Made by a program: the position numbers and the translations under genes
In this document: positions 24,316 to 32,697 of the stretch, piece after piece
Layout of the letters: each line of letters opens with the position of its first letter
Numbering within the stretch: position 1 is the first letter of the stretch
IMG/VR virus record: IMGVR_UViG_3300028490_000010
Location: 1-52,979 of that record
Reading direction: 5' to 3' (one strand)
From: a virus
Length of the DNA stretch: 52,979 nt
The notes under the pieces: generated by a model
Databases searched by the model: none
The model's input: only the letters and a program-made list of their open reading frames with translations
What the model was told of the DNA's origin: nothing

Positions 24316-25265
24316 TCTACTTTTCCCCTTCCGTATAGCTTCCATCTTGTTGCAAACGGATTTGCACTACACAGAACGTACACAATTCTTTCATATTCAT
24401 GTTTAAATTTATCATATGCTTTTCTAGGGTCTTCCCATATTCCGTACATGCCTGTTTCGTGACATGACTGTTCAATATCTTCGCACCCATACTCTTCATA
24501 ATCTATCCAGCTTACACCGAGCCTTACAGAGTCAATAGAGACTTGTCTTTCTATAGAAACATATTCTATATATGCTTCTTCATTTCCTTCGATGGCTGCT
24601 ATCTCGCACTCACTTATCCAAAAATAGCTAAGCTCGCCTTGCTCATCCCCATCGCTCCTGAATATCTCATGTGTCTCATGATCCATTATCCATTGGTCAT
24701 GCCACTCCATCTCGTATCCGTTTTCCTCAATGATATCGTATATTGATCCGGCAAGAGAATTCCAGTCTCCTGTAATTATCATATTGCTGTCTTTATCTTT
24801 GAAATACCCTCTCTCTCCATATTCCGTTGCAAAATCACACACAATACCATCATCATTCAGAAGCCTTACAAACTCATCAACGTAATCATTAATTGATAGT
24901 GTTGAGCCCTTAGTGTATTTCAGGAACATCTCGTAATCAGGGTCGTTGTCTTCATCTACATGCTCATTTATGAAACTGTCAATATATGACATGTCAATCC
25001 TCATAAACTCCATACATTGAGTAATAAGACTCAATGAGTCAGAGATTTGTCTACTCTCGTATGATGGAACATCAATATTGGACATGTCAAGGTCAAAAGG
25101 AATTTCTTTTGTCATCTTTTCCTCATCACTCCATCCATACGTCTTCGCTAGAACACCGCTCTTTACCTTACTCATACTTATAGCAAGATCATCCATGCCT
25201 CGGAATATATCCAGGACATTGTCCTCGGTAAGAGGACTCTCTTTTAGTTTTTCAGTGTTTTTCAT
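24312..25265 (-). CDS. Hypothetical acidic protein (317 aa)
   Basis: The ATG at 25265 (MKNTEKLKESPLTEDNVLDI) follows AAAGGAGACG, so it is preferred over the frame start at 25283. The protein is acidic and aspartate-rich, helical in the N-terminal half, with aromatic clusters in the centre (YEMEWHDQWIMDHETHEIF). No recognised domain. One of the larger unknown genes. Confidence 0.82.
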   Translation of the reverse strand: MKNTEKLKESPLTEDNVLDIFRGMDDLAISMSKVKSGVLAKTYGWSDEEKMTKEIPFDLDMSNIDVPSYESRQISDSLSLITQCMEFMRIDMSYIDSFINEHVDEDNDPDYEMFLKYTKGSTLSINDYVDEFVRLLNDDGIVCDFATEYGERGYFKDKDSNMIITGDWNSLAGSIYDIIEENGYEMEWHDQWIMDHETHEIFRSDGDEQGELSYFWISECEIAAIEGNEEAYIEYVSIERQVSIDSVRLGVSWIDYEEYGCEDIEQSCHETGMYGIWEDPRKAYDKFKHEYERIVYVLCSANPFATRWKLYGRGKVE

Positions 25266-25276
25266 ATCGTCTCCTT

Positions 25277-25570
25277 TTACCAATCAAATACTGGAAAATC
25301 AGGGAAGGTTTCTCCGTCCATATCTACCATAAGGTACGTTACCTTTAGTGTGAAAAATGCATACTCAAATAGTCTTGCTGCATATGTACTCACCCCTGCC
25401 TCCTTAAGCTCGGAAAGCATTTCTTTTTTATCTGAGCACCCATAAAACATCCATCCACCATCATATTTAGTGAACATAGGTATACCATCTAAAGCCTTGC
25501 TTTCCTCAAACAAAGTGTTGTCACTTAGTGTTACGTGTGCCGTAGACACCATGAGTATCGTCTCTATCAT
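25277..25570 (-). CDS. Hypothetical protein (97 aa)
   Basis: ATG overlaps the upstream stop (ATGA). It begins MIETILMVSTAHVTLSDNTL and appears as a beta-alpha-beta fold (GGWMFYGCSDKKEMLSELKE, LKVTYLMVDMDGE). Function unknown. Confidence 0.78.
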   Translation of the reverse strand: MIETILMVSTAHVTLSDNTLFEESKALDGIPMFTKYDGGWMFYGCSDKKEMLSELKEAGVSTYAARLFEYAFFTLKVTYLMVDMDGETFPDFPVFDW

Positions 25571-25797
25571 CGCACTTCCTTAACAATCTCTTGCTCTGCG
25601 AGATAGTCTCTTATTTTATAGGACTCTCCGTTTCTTGCAAAATTACAAACGTCCATAACGATATCCATTACCTCACCATCTGAATATTCTTCAGGCTCCG
25701 TATGCAAACATAGCGATATTACCAAGTTCGCCAAATTCACTTCACATGTTACTCTCTCGTATGCACACAGTGCCTCTTCTGGTTGTCTAGCTTCCAT
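25567..25797 (-). CDS. Hypothetical helical protein (76 aa)
   Basis: Starts MEARQPEEALCAYERVTCEV at a TAATG junction with AGGAGGAT upstream. Mostly helical, cysteine-containing without paired spacing. Function unknown. Confidence 0.76.
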   Translation of the reverse strand: MEARQPEEALCAYERVTCEVNLANLVISLCLHTEPEEYSDGEVMDIVMDVCNFARNGESYKIRDYLAEQEIVKEVR

Positions 25798-26129
25798 TAT
25801 AAATCCTCCTTACAGTATCCATAAAATATACATATCGACCCATCATCCTCGTGCCAATCAATGTGATAATTATCGTCACCCATAGCATCCCCAAGTTGGG
25901 CACTTGCTTTTTCAATCACTTCTGCTACAGCAGCGTCGATCATCTCTTGGTCGTTATCAGAAACAAGCTCTCCCATCATCTCTAAAAAGTGCATAGACAC
26001 ATGACTTCCTCTGTGCCCATCAACCAATGTTGACAGTACGGCACAGCCATGGAGATCAATATAGTCCTGTTGCACAGATTTCTCTTCCTCAAGAGTGTTC
26101 AAAAATAGAACTTCATGTATCTGCATCAT
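25797..26129 (-). CDS. Hypothetical protein (110 aa)
   Basis: The ATG at 26129 (MMQIHEVLFLNTLEEEKSVQ) overlaps the upstream TGA; CGGAG precedes it. Histidine-rich in the centre (GHRGSHVSMHF) but without a metal-site pattern that can be named. Function unknown. Confidence 0.78.
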   Translation of the reverse strand: MMQIHEVLFLNTLEEEKSVQQDYIDLHGCAVLSTLVDGHRGSHVSMHFLEMMGELVSDNDQEMIDAAVAEVIEKASAQLGDAMGDDNYHIDWHEDDGSICIFYGYCKEDL

Positions 26130-26509
26130 CCGAACTCCGTCCATACTTCAAGACCTGCTCCTAATTTAGATAGCTTCTCTGACAGTTCAAAGTTTGATCC
26201 CCATAAAACCTGCCCTGCGTTTTCAGAAGGAGCATCTGATGCAATCTCAAAAGGGAAGATGTTAACTCCTGTCGCTTTATAAAAAGCAGTTCGGAACGAC
26301 TCAATTAGGTCCCCCAGAGTAATCCACGCTTCCTCTGTAATCTCACAATAGGTATCCGAGTTGTCAGCCCAGTACCGCTGCATATCGCTATCCTCGATCT
26401 CTTTCTCTCTCATGAATTCCTGGAGGGCAGCATATTCGCTACCTCCAAATTCAATAACTGAACTGTCTGGGATAGTAACCTCATACATAGGGTATTCTCG
26501 CATACTCAT
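26126..26509 (-). CDS. Hypothetical protein (127 aa)
   Basis: Begins MSMREYPMYEVTIPDSSVIE, with AAGGAGCTG upstream and a TAATG junction. Acidic alpha/beta protein. No domain recognised. Confidence 0.79.
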   Translation of the reverse strand: MSMREYPMYEVTIPDSSVIEFGGSEYAALQEFMREKEIEDSDMQRYWADNSDTYCEITEEAWITLGDLIESFRTAFYKATGVNIFPFEIASDAPSENAGQVLWGSNFELSEKLSKLGAGLEVWTEFG

Positions 26510-27450
26510 TACAGCTCCTTGTCAACTCTATAAACAGCAACGAGATACTCGCTACCATCATCTGTGATTAGGTTGTCCCCTATATTAACGAGCACGTCTT
26601 TCTTCCCTTCCACTGACACCAGTTTCCCATTAAAGTAAGATGCATTATGTAGAGCCATTAGAGACGCACTCTTTGCCTGCTTTGGCTCTTTAATCCAAAT
26701 CTTAAGTAGTGGGTTCGTATTACGCATGGTCGCACCATCACTAAACCCGATGACTTTACATGTGCGGTCAAACAGGACTGTTCTTCTTATCGGCTTACTT
26801 GCATCAACAAGATGTTCTCCTGGGTTTGTAGTAACGTAATCCATTGCCTCAATAAGATTGAATACCTTGATGCCGCTTGCTGACTTAATGCCTTCCGTTA
26901 CATGAATATTCAGATCTAGCCATTCTACTCGTGTTTCTTTTCTAGTGTCAACACCCTGATACACCTGCACCGAGAACATGTCTCTCTGTCTTGCCGGTGT
27001 CACCACAACCGTGTACTCCTTGTGCTCTTGAGGCATCTCTACTCTTGTTGCAATAGATGATACGACACAACCTATATCAAGGTCCAAAATACCCCTTAAC
27101 GCTTCTACTTTTAATGCTTCTACCGACTTCTTTTCTACTGCAAATTTCTTCATACCTAACATACATTCCTCCTGGAATTCTTCTCTTGTTGGAACAGAAA
27201 ATACAAACACCAACTCATCTGTTGGCACTGCAAATCCGTCATCTCCTGCTGGGTCAAGTTGATACACGACTGCTCTGAAAGGTTCACCTTCAGCATCATG
27301 AAAAATATTGACATCGTATCCGTTTGGTGTTTCAAAATACGGGTTTGTTATGCCCCACCACCAATCACCATCTCTTTCCCACTCTTCTCTATATTGCTCT
27401 ATCTCACCCATTATGATTTTGGATGTTAGAGACTCAAGCTCCTTTGCCAT
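26509..27450 (-). CDS. Hypothetical protein (313 aa)
   Basis: ATG 27450 (MAKELESLTSKIIMGEIEQY) follows AAGGAGGTCAGC, stronger than an upstream ATG at 27468. The N-terminal third has a Trp-rich segment (EEWERDGDWWWGITNPYFET). The central and C-terminal parts are beta-rich. No motif identifies a function. Confidence 0.82.
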   Translation of the reverse strand: MAKELESLTSKIIMGEIEQYREEWERDGDWWWGITNPYFETPNGYDVNIFHDAEGEPFRAVVYQLDPAGDDGFAVPTDELVFVFSVPTREEFQEECMLGMKKFAVEKKSVEALKVEALRGILDLDIGCVVSSIATRVEMPQEHKEYTVVVTPARQRDMFSVQVYQGVDTRKETRVEWLDLNIHVTEGIKSASGIKVFNLIEAMDYVTTNPGEHLVDASKPIRRTVLFDRTCKVIGFSDGATMRNTNPLLKIWIKEPKQAKSASLMALHNASYFNGKLVSVEGKKDVLVNIGDNLITDDGSEYLVAVYRVDKEL

Positions 27451-27640
27451 TGCTGACCTCCTTGCCATATACTTCTATAGGCACAAAGTTGTTGTGTCTA
27501 TGTCTCACGCATAGTGTTGACTCAACATACGAGAGCTTGCGTGTGTCAGACTTTTTGACTAGCAACTCCAAGTGTCTCTTGTTTCTAAGACAGTCACCTT
27601 TTTTACCGCATCTGTATCCGTTACAATATGTAAAAGCCAT
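27434..27640 (-). CDS. Small basic cysteine-containing protein (68 aa)
   Basis: Starts MAFTYCNGYRCGKKGDCLRN after GGAGGTAAAGA. Three cysteines in the first 17 residues plus a Cys-His pair later (TLCVRHRH) could bind zinc. The sequence is strongly basic, so RNA or DNA binding is possible. Function unknown. Confidence 0.75.
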   Translation of the reverse strand: MAFTYCNGYRCGKKGDCLRNKRHLELLVKKSDTRKLSYVESTLCVRHRHNNFVPIEVYGKEVSNGKGA

Positions 27641-27643
27641 TCT

Positions 27644-28006
27644 TTACCTCCAAATTTTTTTATACCATGGTAGTCTATAGTATCTCTCAAGCAAATCTAT
27701 TTTTGCTCTATTTTCTTCATCCATCCGCTTATACCAAGCAATCAACTCTTCTTTTCTGACCATCTCCAAATTTTGAACATAAGGAAGATAAACCTTTGCC
27801 TTAATTAAAAACCCTCGTCCAGCTCTCTTGCTACTGATATCAACAAGTTTCGCCAGCCTATTGGACATCAGCCCTCTCATATGGTCAGCGAAGTCAAGCT
27901 CATTATCTTTTTCGGGGTCGCAGTAGGCTTCCTCTTGCATAGTTAAAATATCGTAAGCAATTCTCTTAACCTCTTCGTCCCCTGTCTTTTCATATACTTC
28001 CATCAT
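27644..28006 (-). CDS. Hypothetical helical protein (120 aa)
   Basis: Starts with one of two adjacent ATGs at an ATGA junction (28003-28006). Almost entirely helical and basic towards the end (NRAKIDLLERYYRLPWYKKI). No known family. Confidence 0.77.
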   Translation of the reverse strand: MMEVYEKTGDEEVKRIAYDILTMQEEAYCDPEKDNELDFADHMRGLMSNRLAKLVDISSKRAGRGFLIKAKVYLPYVQNLEMVRKEELIAWYKRMDEENRAKIDLLERYYRLPWYKKIWR

Positions 28007-28329
28007 GACTTGTCACTATATTCAGACAGAATAGTTAAGCATGCCTCGCTCATTTTGTCCCACATCTCTTCTGCTTTTTCTATCCCCATATTAGAGATTA
28101 CCACATCCATTTCTGAGCGTAGAGAGCTATTGAAATTCATTGCCTTATACTCGGTATTGGTAACACCTCCATCTTGATCCATGTAGTGCTTCTCAAGTTC
28201 TCGACCAAGCACAGCTTTTGCAAACTGCTCCTTGTCCCTTATTGCTACATAGTATGGTTTGAACATCCACGATGCAGGTGTTGCATCATATAAGTCTTCA
28301 CTTGACTTTATAGCATAAGGCTTACCCAT
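28003..28329 (-). CDS. Hypothetical protein (108 aa)
   Basis: The start at ATG 28329 (MGKPYAIKSSEDLYDATPAS) has GAGG upstream and overlaps the dUTPase gene by 8 bases. Helical C-terminal half (EKAEEMWDKMSEACLTILSE). Function unknown. Confidence 0.78.
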   Translation of the reverse strand: MGKPYAIKSSEDLYDATPASWMFKPYYVAIRDKEQFAKAVLGRELEKHYMDQDGGVTNTEYKAMNFNSSLRSEMDVVISNMGIEKAEEMWDKMSEACLTILSEYSDKS

Positions 28330-28990
28330 TTCGTGCCTCATCCACTACAGATACATACTCTTTTGAAAGCAACTTGTACAGATCGTCATCAAAATGGTCT
28401 GAAATTCCAATCTCTGCAACATTACTTTGCATAAACACATTGTCTTCTTCACCGCCCCAAATCTTCAAGTATGTACCCTCTTTATACCCGTTGGCTTGTC
28501 GGAATTCATTTAGTACATTCTTGGCGAAGTACATCTTGAACATATCATCTCTTGACATACCAAGAAGCCACATGTATCTTGCAATATCAATTATAATTCC
28601 ACTAGCATCAGAAGAGGCTCTTGGGATATCAAACGACATAAGGATGATGTTATCAATAACCTTTTGGATTTCATCTGCGAGTTTCTCTTCTGGGATATTT
28701 CTCTGCTTAGAGAATACTGCTTCAACTTCTGCATCAAGCCACTTCCACCCAGAATACCCGTCAGCAAGAGCTACAGATAAACCAAAGTGCATCATGTCAA
28801 CACCTTCCACAATTAAGTTATTCACATCCATTTCTCTAACCTTCCACCATGGCCAAGGAGTAGAGTCCATTGCCTCTGCTGCTTCAAGTCTAAGTGCTCT
28901 TCTGAAATTTAAACCTTTAGTTATCCACCCTTTAATTGTACGTTCATTTAAGCTGTCTTGTCTCTGTCCCATTTTAAGTAAGTAGTTCAT
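28322..28990 (-). CDS. dut: Dimeric (all-alpha) dUTP diphosphatase
   Basis: A 222-residue all-helical protein matching dimeric dUTPases. Metal-ligand pairs are E36xxE39 and E62xxD65, followed by HFGLS. The signature DSTPWPWWK (42-50) and the later segments AKNVLNEFRQANGYKEG (156-172) and Y-x-KIWGGEEDN (174-184) are conserved in the family. It hydrolyses dUTP to dUMP, keeping uracil out of phage DNA and feeding ThyX. The start ATG 28990 has AAAGGAAC. Family length is near the usual 200-230 residues. Confidence 0.92.
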   Translation of the reverse strand: MNYLLKMGQRQDSLNERTIKGWITKGLNFRRALRLEAAEAMDSTPWPWWKVREMDVNNLIVEGVDMMHFGLSVALADGYSGWKWLDAEVEAVFSKQRNIPEEKLADEIQKVIDNIILMSFDIPRASSDASGIIIDIARYMWLLGMSRDDMFKMYFAKNVLNEFRQANGYKEGTYLKIWGGEEDNVFMQSNVAEIGISDHFDDDLYKLLSKEYVSVVDEARNG

Positions 28991-29001
28991 ATTTTGTTCC
29001 T

Positions 29002-29313
29002 TTATTTTAAATCATATATAGCAGAAGAGTCACAATGCTCTTCATCTTCTTTTCCGTCTACCCACGACACGTCCGTATCGTATCCCTTATAGATGCCACC
29101 ATCACAAGGAACGCTGTCGTTTATTCTTATGGCAACATAATATTCTTCCTCCTCATAATCTACTGTCCCTGGTTCTCCGCCAAAATAGTCTGTTACGACA
29201 ACGGCAAGATCACCAAGGAAGCGTTTATACGTTTCTCTATCGTCAATTTGTTCGCCTGTAATGGCCGCCTTTATAATGCTTAGTAGCTCCTCATCCGTTA
29301 GTATTTTTGACAT
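29002..29313 (-). CDS. Hypothetical acidic protein (103 aa)
   Basis: ATG 29313 (MSKILTDEELLSIIKAAITG) follows GGAGATTGAGC and overlaps the preceding gene by 23 bases. Acidic with a beta-rich centre (EEEYYVAIRINDSVPCDGG). No recognised motif. Confidence 0.78.
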   Translation of the reverse strand: MSKILTDEELLSIIKAAITGEQIDDRETYKRFLGDLAVVVTDYFGGEPGTVDYEEEEYYVAIRINDSVPCDGGIYKGYDTDVSWVDGKEDEEHCDSSAIYDLK

Positions 29314-29608
29314 GCTCAATCTCCAATTCATAGATCTTCACCATCTCATCTTTTGCGTCACGTAGAGAGTCCATTAAATCTCTCAATCCATTTCTGGCAT
29401 TGCCTAGCTCATTTCTGATAAGCCTAGTCTCTTTGTATACTCCCTTCACTGTTGGCGTTTGATACACAAGCATTCCCTCAATGGCACCATATGCTGTCTG
29501 GGCAGGGTGCATCTCGTTTATTGCTGCTTGCATAAAACCTTCCACTTTAGCGAAAGAGCAAACCACTTTCGTGATCTCGTCTCTAATTATCTTCTCGGTT
29601 GCGTCCAT
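29291..29608 (-). CDS. Hypothetical helical protein (105 aa)
   Basis: Starts MDATEKIIRDEITKVVCSFA at a TAATG junction. Long helices and a probable coiled coil near the end (LRDLMDSLRDAKDEMVKIYE). Function unknown. Confidence 0.77.
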   Translation of the reverse strand: MDATEKIIRDEITKVVCSFAKVEGFMQAAINEMHPAQTAYGAIEGMLVYQTPTVKGVYKETRLIRNELGNARNGLRDLMDSLRDAKDEMVKIYELEIEHVKNTNG

Positions 29609-29919
29609 TAAAACTTTCCTTTCAGTACCAGGTCTTCAGCCAAAGCCACAATAGCTTCAAACTCATCTTTGTTGTGTCCGTATGGAATGACACCAATCCC
29701 TGCTGCACACCCACCTTTAAAGGTACTCACGACAATATTCAAGTTAAGTTTATTAACCAAGTGCATCTTTAAATCATTCGTCAACTTTGTCGTCTCTGCA
29801 AAACTAGGTATTGTATCTCCTACACCATAGTAAACCAATTTACCTCTCGAAATAGAAACCTCTCCTGTTATACTTTTTCCGTATAAGACCTTAAAAATCT
29901 TTGGGCTAATCTTTGTCAC
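29608..29919 (-). CDS. Hypothetical protein (103 aa), GTG start
   Basis: Translation begins at GTG 29919 with AAAGGATG upstream. Positive charge and glycine-rich beta segments (KSITGEVSISRGKLVYYGVG, STFKGGCAAGIGVIPYGHN). The composition suggests a small beta-alpha fold. Function unknown. Confidence 0.76.
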   Translation of the reverse strand: MTKISPKIFKVLYGKSITGEVSISRGKLVYYGVGDTIPSFAETTKLTNDLKMHLVNKLNLNIVVSTFKGGCAAGIGVIPYGHNKDEFEAIVALAEDLVLKGKF

Positions 29920-29920
29920 A

Positions 29921-30127
29921 TTACATCCTTTCTACATTTACATACAGTTGTCTATTCTCGTTAAAGAACCATTCCGCATCTTCATAAGTATCCCAAGGGC
30001 TTACCGCAGTAAACCCATCCTCTCGTGTTATCTCTACGTCCCAACTACAAACAACCTCCCCCTCTTCTGTAGTTCCGTACTCTACATAGTACATCTCTAT
30101 CTCTGTTTCGGGAGTGTATTGTCGCAT
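29921..30127 (-). CDS. Hypothetical protein (68 aa)
   Basis: ATG 30127 (MRQYTPETEIEMYYVEYGTT) is preceded by AGAGAGAT; the frame extends to 30148 without a site. A beta-rich N-terminus with a short C-terminal helix (TYEDAEWFFNENRQLYV). Function unknown. Confidence 0.74.
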   Translation of the reverse strand: MRQYTPETEIEMYYVEYGTTEEGEVVCSWDVEITREDGFTAVSPWDTYEDAEWFFNENRQLYVNVERM

Positions 30128-30137
30128 ACATATCTCT

Positions 30138-30524
30138 CTAGTTGACATCTACAATTTCAACTCTTACATCAAACCTATCAGGATACAACACCCCTACAAG
30201 AAGACCTGTGTATTCTGGGTTTCTTCTGTAGTCAGTCTCCCCATTCTTCTTGATATCGTAATGCTTTGCATACAAGCCCTTTACTGCGGTCTTCTCTTCA
30301 TAAGGAGCATCACTCAAGTACAATTTCTGTACTCTTACGTTTCTTTGGGGGTGAACAATGTCTGTACCGATACCTATTCCAGACAACTCAGTCAGGGCAT
30401 AAACAGCCATCTTATTAGACGCCACCATATCCTGCTTTGCATCAATCATATGTACTTCATGGCCGTATGCCTCATCAATTTTTTGCCCAGCAAGTAAAAG
30501 CAACTCTTCTTTAGTCATGCTCAT
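30138..30524 (-). CDS. Hypothetical protein (128 aa)
   Basis: It starts MSMTKEELLLLAGQKIDEAY at an ATGA junction with the ATPase gene, implying coupled translation and perhaps a joint role. Helical first half, beta-rich second half (NVRVQKLYLSDAPYEEK). No family recognised. Confidence 0.8.
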   Translation of the reverse strand: MSMTKEELLLLAGQKIDEAYGHEVHMIDAKQDMVASNKMAVYALTELSGIGIGTDIVHPQRNVRVQKLYLSDAPYEEKTAVKGLYAKHYDIKKNGETDYRRNPEYTGLLVGVLYPDRFDVRVEIVDVN

Positions 30525-31831
30525 GACAACTCTTCTCTGTCGTCGGTAGCACCATCCCCAAGGATGCCTCCCTCTCTCATGATAATAGATCCCTCAACCT
30601 CTTCTACGATTTCCACCAAGAATTGATAGTCTTTAAGTTCACTCATTCCAGATATCTGTGCAAGAGTATCTGGGTCAAGTAAGCTTCCATCCTTAATGTA
30701 AATGACCTGTAGCTGTGGGTTAGACTCGATATAGATACGTGACATAATCTTTATCTGTTGAGCTGTTGACATGTCGTTGAACGGAATTCCTGCAATAATG
30801 AGACCTAGCTCTTTATCAAATTCTACATTCTTGAATGGAAGCTTGCTCTCAGATATAATCTTCTCTCTGTCTGTCAGTGCTTTGTCCATCTTTTTATTAA
30901 TGGAGACGACTGCATTCTCTGCGTCTGCTGCACCCTCTCTCGCCTTGACAAACATATCATAAGCTTGAGCTTTTTGGTTTATTGTTTCGGCATCATTTAC
31001 CTGCTCACGCAATGTTGTAACACTCTTCTCTTTAGATATCTTCTTCTCACGATTGGCAGCTTCTGTATTTCTTTTTTCTATCTGTGCGTCTTTGATTTCA
31101 ATCTCTTTCTTCAAGGACTTTATCGCCTCTGTGTAGTGGTCGATTGTAGCCTGGGCCTTCTCTATGGCTGACTCGTCTTCTGCCTCGGAAGCACGTAGAG
31201 CATCAATAGCAGCACGTTCTCTTCTGATGTCTCTGTTGTCTTTTTCTATAACCTCTATCTGAGACAGAAGATCGGACAAGCTCACAGACTTGACCTCATC
31301 CAAATCTCCATATCCCTTTACAGAACTTTTTGCTTCTTTTGCAACACGGTTCAAGACAGTACGCTCAGCAAATAACTCTTTGTATTTCTCTTCTACCTCA
31401 GACGTGTCTATGCCTGCCACTTTCTTCACGAAGTCAATTTGCCCTTTTGGGTCAAGATGCAACAGCTTCGTAATGTTTATCGTTGAACTGTCTAAGAGTT
31501 TATCTAGGTCAGTCTGAGATACAGGCTTTCCATCTGCTCTTTCAGCCTTGAGGTATACATCTTTCTGGGTTATTGTACGCTTGATTTTTAACGCCTCATC
31601 TCCCTCACCTAGAGTTACCTCAATTATCGCTTTCTCTTTTCCTCTTTGTATCTTACGCTGTGGGCGTTTGCCCATCTCTGTCTTGCCTTTTATAGCATCT
31701 ATCATCGCCTCAATAAGGGATGACTTTCCTGCACCATTTTTGCCTGATACTAAATTCATATGGCTATCAGGAACAAGTTCCACGAAGCTAATATTTTTGT
31801 ATCCCTCTATTTTCATTCCTGTCAATATCAC
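30521..31831 (-). CDS. RecF/SMC/Rad50-like ATPase
   Basis: A 436-residue AAA-family ATPase. The Walker A is GKNGAGKSS (30-38). A central coiled coil spans about 160-300, and a C-terminal domain carries an ABC-signature-like MSTAQQIKIM and a degenerate Walker B near IYIKDGSLLD. The architecture is that of a short RecF/Rad50-like protein, as found in phage recombination modules. The lack of an obvious second catalytic glutamate could mean a weak ATPase. Translation starts at GTG 31831 after AAGGACAGAAT. A partner nuclease (SbcD/gp47-like) was not seen beside it. Confidence 0.85.
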   Translation of the reverse strand: MILTGMKIEGYKNISFVELVPDSHMNLVSGKNGAGKSSLIEAMIDAIKGKTEMGKRPQRKIQRGKEKAIIEVTLGEGDEALKIKRTITQKDVYLKAERADGKPVSQTDLDKLLDSSTINITKLLHLDPKGQIDFVKKVAGIDTSEVEEKYKELFAERTVLNRVAKEAKSSVKGYGDLDEVKSVSLSDLLSQIEVIEKDNRDIRRERAAIDALRASEAEDESAIEKAQATIDHYTEAIKSLKKEIEIKDAQIEKRNTEAANREKKISKEKSVTTLREQVNDAETINQKAQAYDMFVKAREGAADAENAVVSINKKMDKALTDREKIISESKLPFKNVEFDKELGLIIAGIPFNDMSTAQQIKIMSRIYIESNPQLQVIYIKDGSLLDPDTLAQISGMSELKDYQFLVEIVEEVEGSIIMREGGILGDGATDDREELS

Positions 31832-31989
31832 ATTCTGTCCTTATAGTTTTTTGCGAAAGCTACTCTTCCACCTTTTTCCTTGAACTCACTTAGTGGTATC
31901 TTCCCCCACTTCTTAGAGTCAACATAAACCTCTCCTACACTTATTCCAATCCATTTCCCTGTCTTAGGGAGAGGTATTGCTTTTGCCAT
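31828..31989 (-). CDS. Small hypothetical protein (53 aa)
   Basis: The frame MAKAIPLPKTGKWIGISVGE from ATG 31989 (CAAAGGAG upstream) stops in a GTGA junction with the ATPase gene. Basic and beta-rich. It fills a stretch that would otherwise be an atypically long gap, and its codon use resembles the neighbours. Function unknown. Confidence 0.62.
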   Translation of the reverse strand: MAKAIPLPKTGKWIGISVGEVYVDSKKWGKIPLSEFKEKGGRVAFAKNYKDRM

Positions 31990-32215
31990 TAGCTACTCCT
32001 TTGAGCATTGGGTACTTTTCTACAGATGCGATTACCCATCCATACATAAGTGCCGTTTCCATACCTACGACTCTTTGTTCCCCACACATCTCGCATGGGT
32101 ATGATATTGCATCTGGTTCAATACCACCATAAGATATTTCGCCGCACTCTATGCATAGCCCGTTGGACTCACTTGTGTGATCTTTTATTTTATCTTCATT
32201 CATTAAGACTTGCAT
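31964..32215 (-). CDS. Zinc-ribbon protein (83 aa)
   Basis: The pair CIECG and CEMCGEQ surrounding ISYGGIEPDAISYP form a probable zinc ribbon, and GMETALMYGW follows. Its ATG overlaps the upstream stop (TAATG). The end overlaps the next small gene by 26 bases. Function unknown; small zinc ribbons of this type occur widely in phages. Confidence 0.78.
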   Translation of the reverse strand: MQVLMNEDKIKDHTSESNGLCIECGEISYGGIEPDAISYPCEMCGEQRVVGMETALMYGWVIASVEKYPMLKGVANGKSNTSP

Positions 32216-32511
32216 TACAAGCCCATCCGTCTGTCTCTTTCCTCTTCATATTTCTGGTCTGCACAATCATCTATTGCACTCTCATATTCTGAGTCAAGCC
32301 ACTCGTAATCAAGAGAAAACTCAAACTCTTCCTCCATCTCCTCTGCGAAATCAACAACAGAAGGAGTCTTATCCCCCTCGACATTCTCAAGATATGACTC
32401 AGCCATTTTCACGATCAACGCAATAAACTCTTCATTACGCTCTTCAAAGAACCTGTCGATATTATCATCGTAATAGTCGTTTGCTCCCTGCTTTGTTCTT
32501 CTGCATGCCAT
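32215..32511 (-). CDS. Hypothetical acidic protein (98 aa)
   Basis: ATG 32511 (MACRRTKQGANDYYDDNIDR) follows AAGGATAAC. Extremely rich in Glu/Asp (FAEEMEEEFEFSLDYEW), possibly a DNA-mimic-like or disordered acidic protein, although that is speculation. Function unknown. Confidence 0.78.
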   Translation of the reverse strand: MACRRTKQGANDYYDDNIDRFFEERNEEFIALIVKMAESYLENVEGDKTPSVVDFAEEMEEEFEFSLDYEWLDSEYESAIDDCADQKYEEERDRRMGL

Positions 32512-32520
32512 GTGTTATCC

Positions 32521-32697
32521 TTATAAGTTTAATTCTCCGCTGTTAAGCGTATTTAGGAGTTTCATTACTGACTCCCACTCGTTCTTCTTTACAGCCCTAC
32601 AGTATTTATGCTCAGCAATAAACACTGGGTTTGTAGCAGAGTTCCACTCGCCAAGACTGTCTTTGTAGACAAAATAATACTCATCAAAGTTATTCAT
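32521..32697 (-). CDS. Hypothetical protein (58 aa)
   Basis: ATG 32697 (MNNFDEYYFVYKDSLGEWNS) overlaps the upstream stop as ATGAATAA; a GTG at 32706 is a weaker choice. Mixed alpha/beta. Function unknown. Confidence 0.68.
   Translation of the reverse strand: MNNFDEYYFVYKDSLGEWNSATNPVFIAEHKYCRAVKKNEWESVMKLLNTLNSGELNL

Noticed and set aside
28374-28985. A 203-codon plus-strand open frame
   Set aside because: It is antisense to the well-supported dUTPase gene, whose motifs are conserved; the plus frame has no recognisable content.
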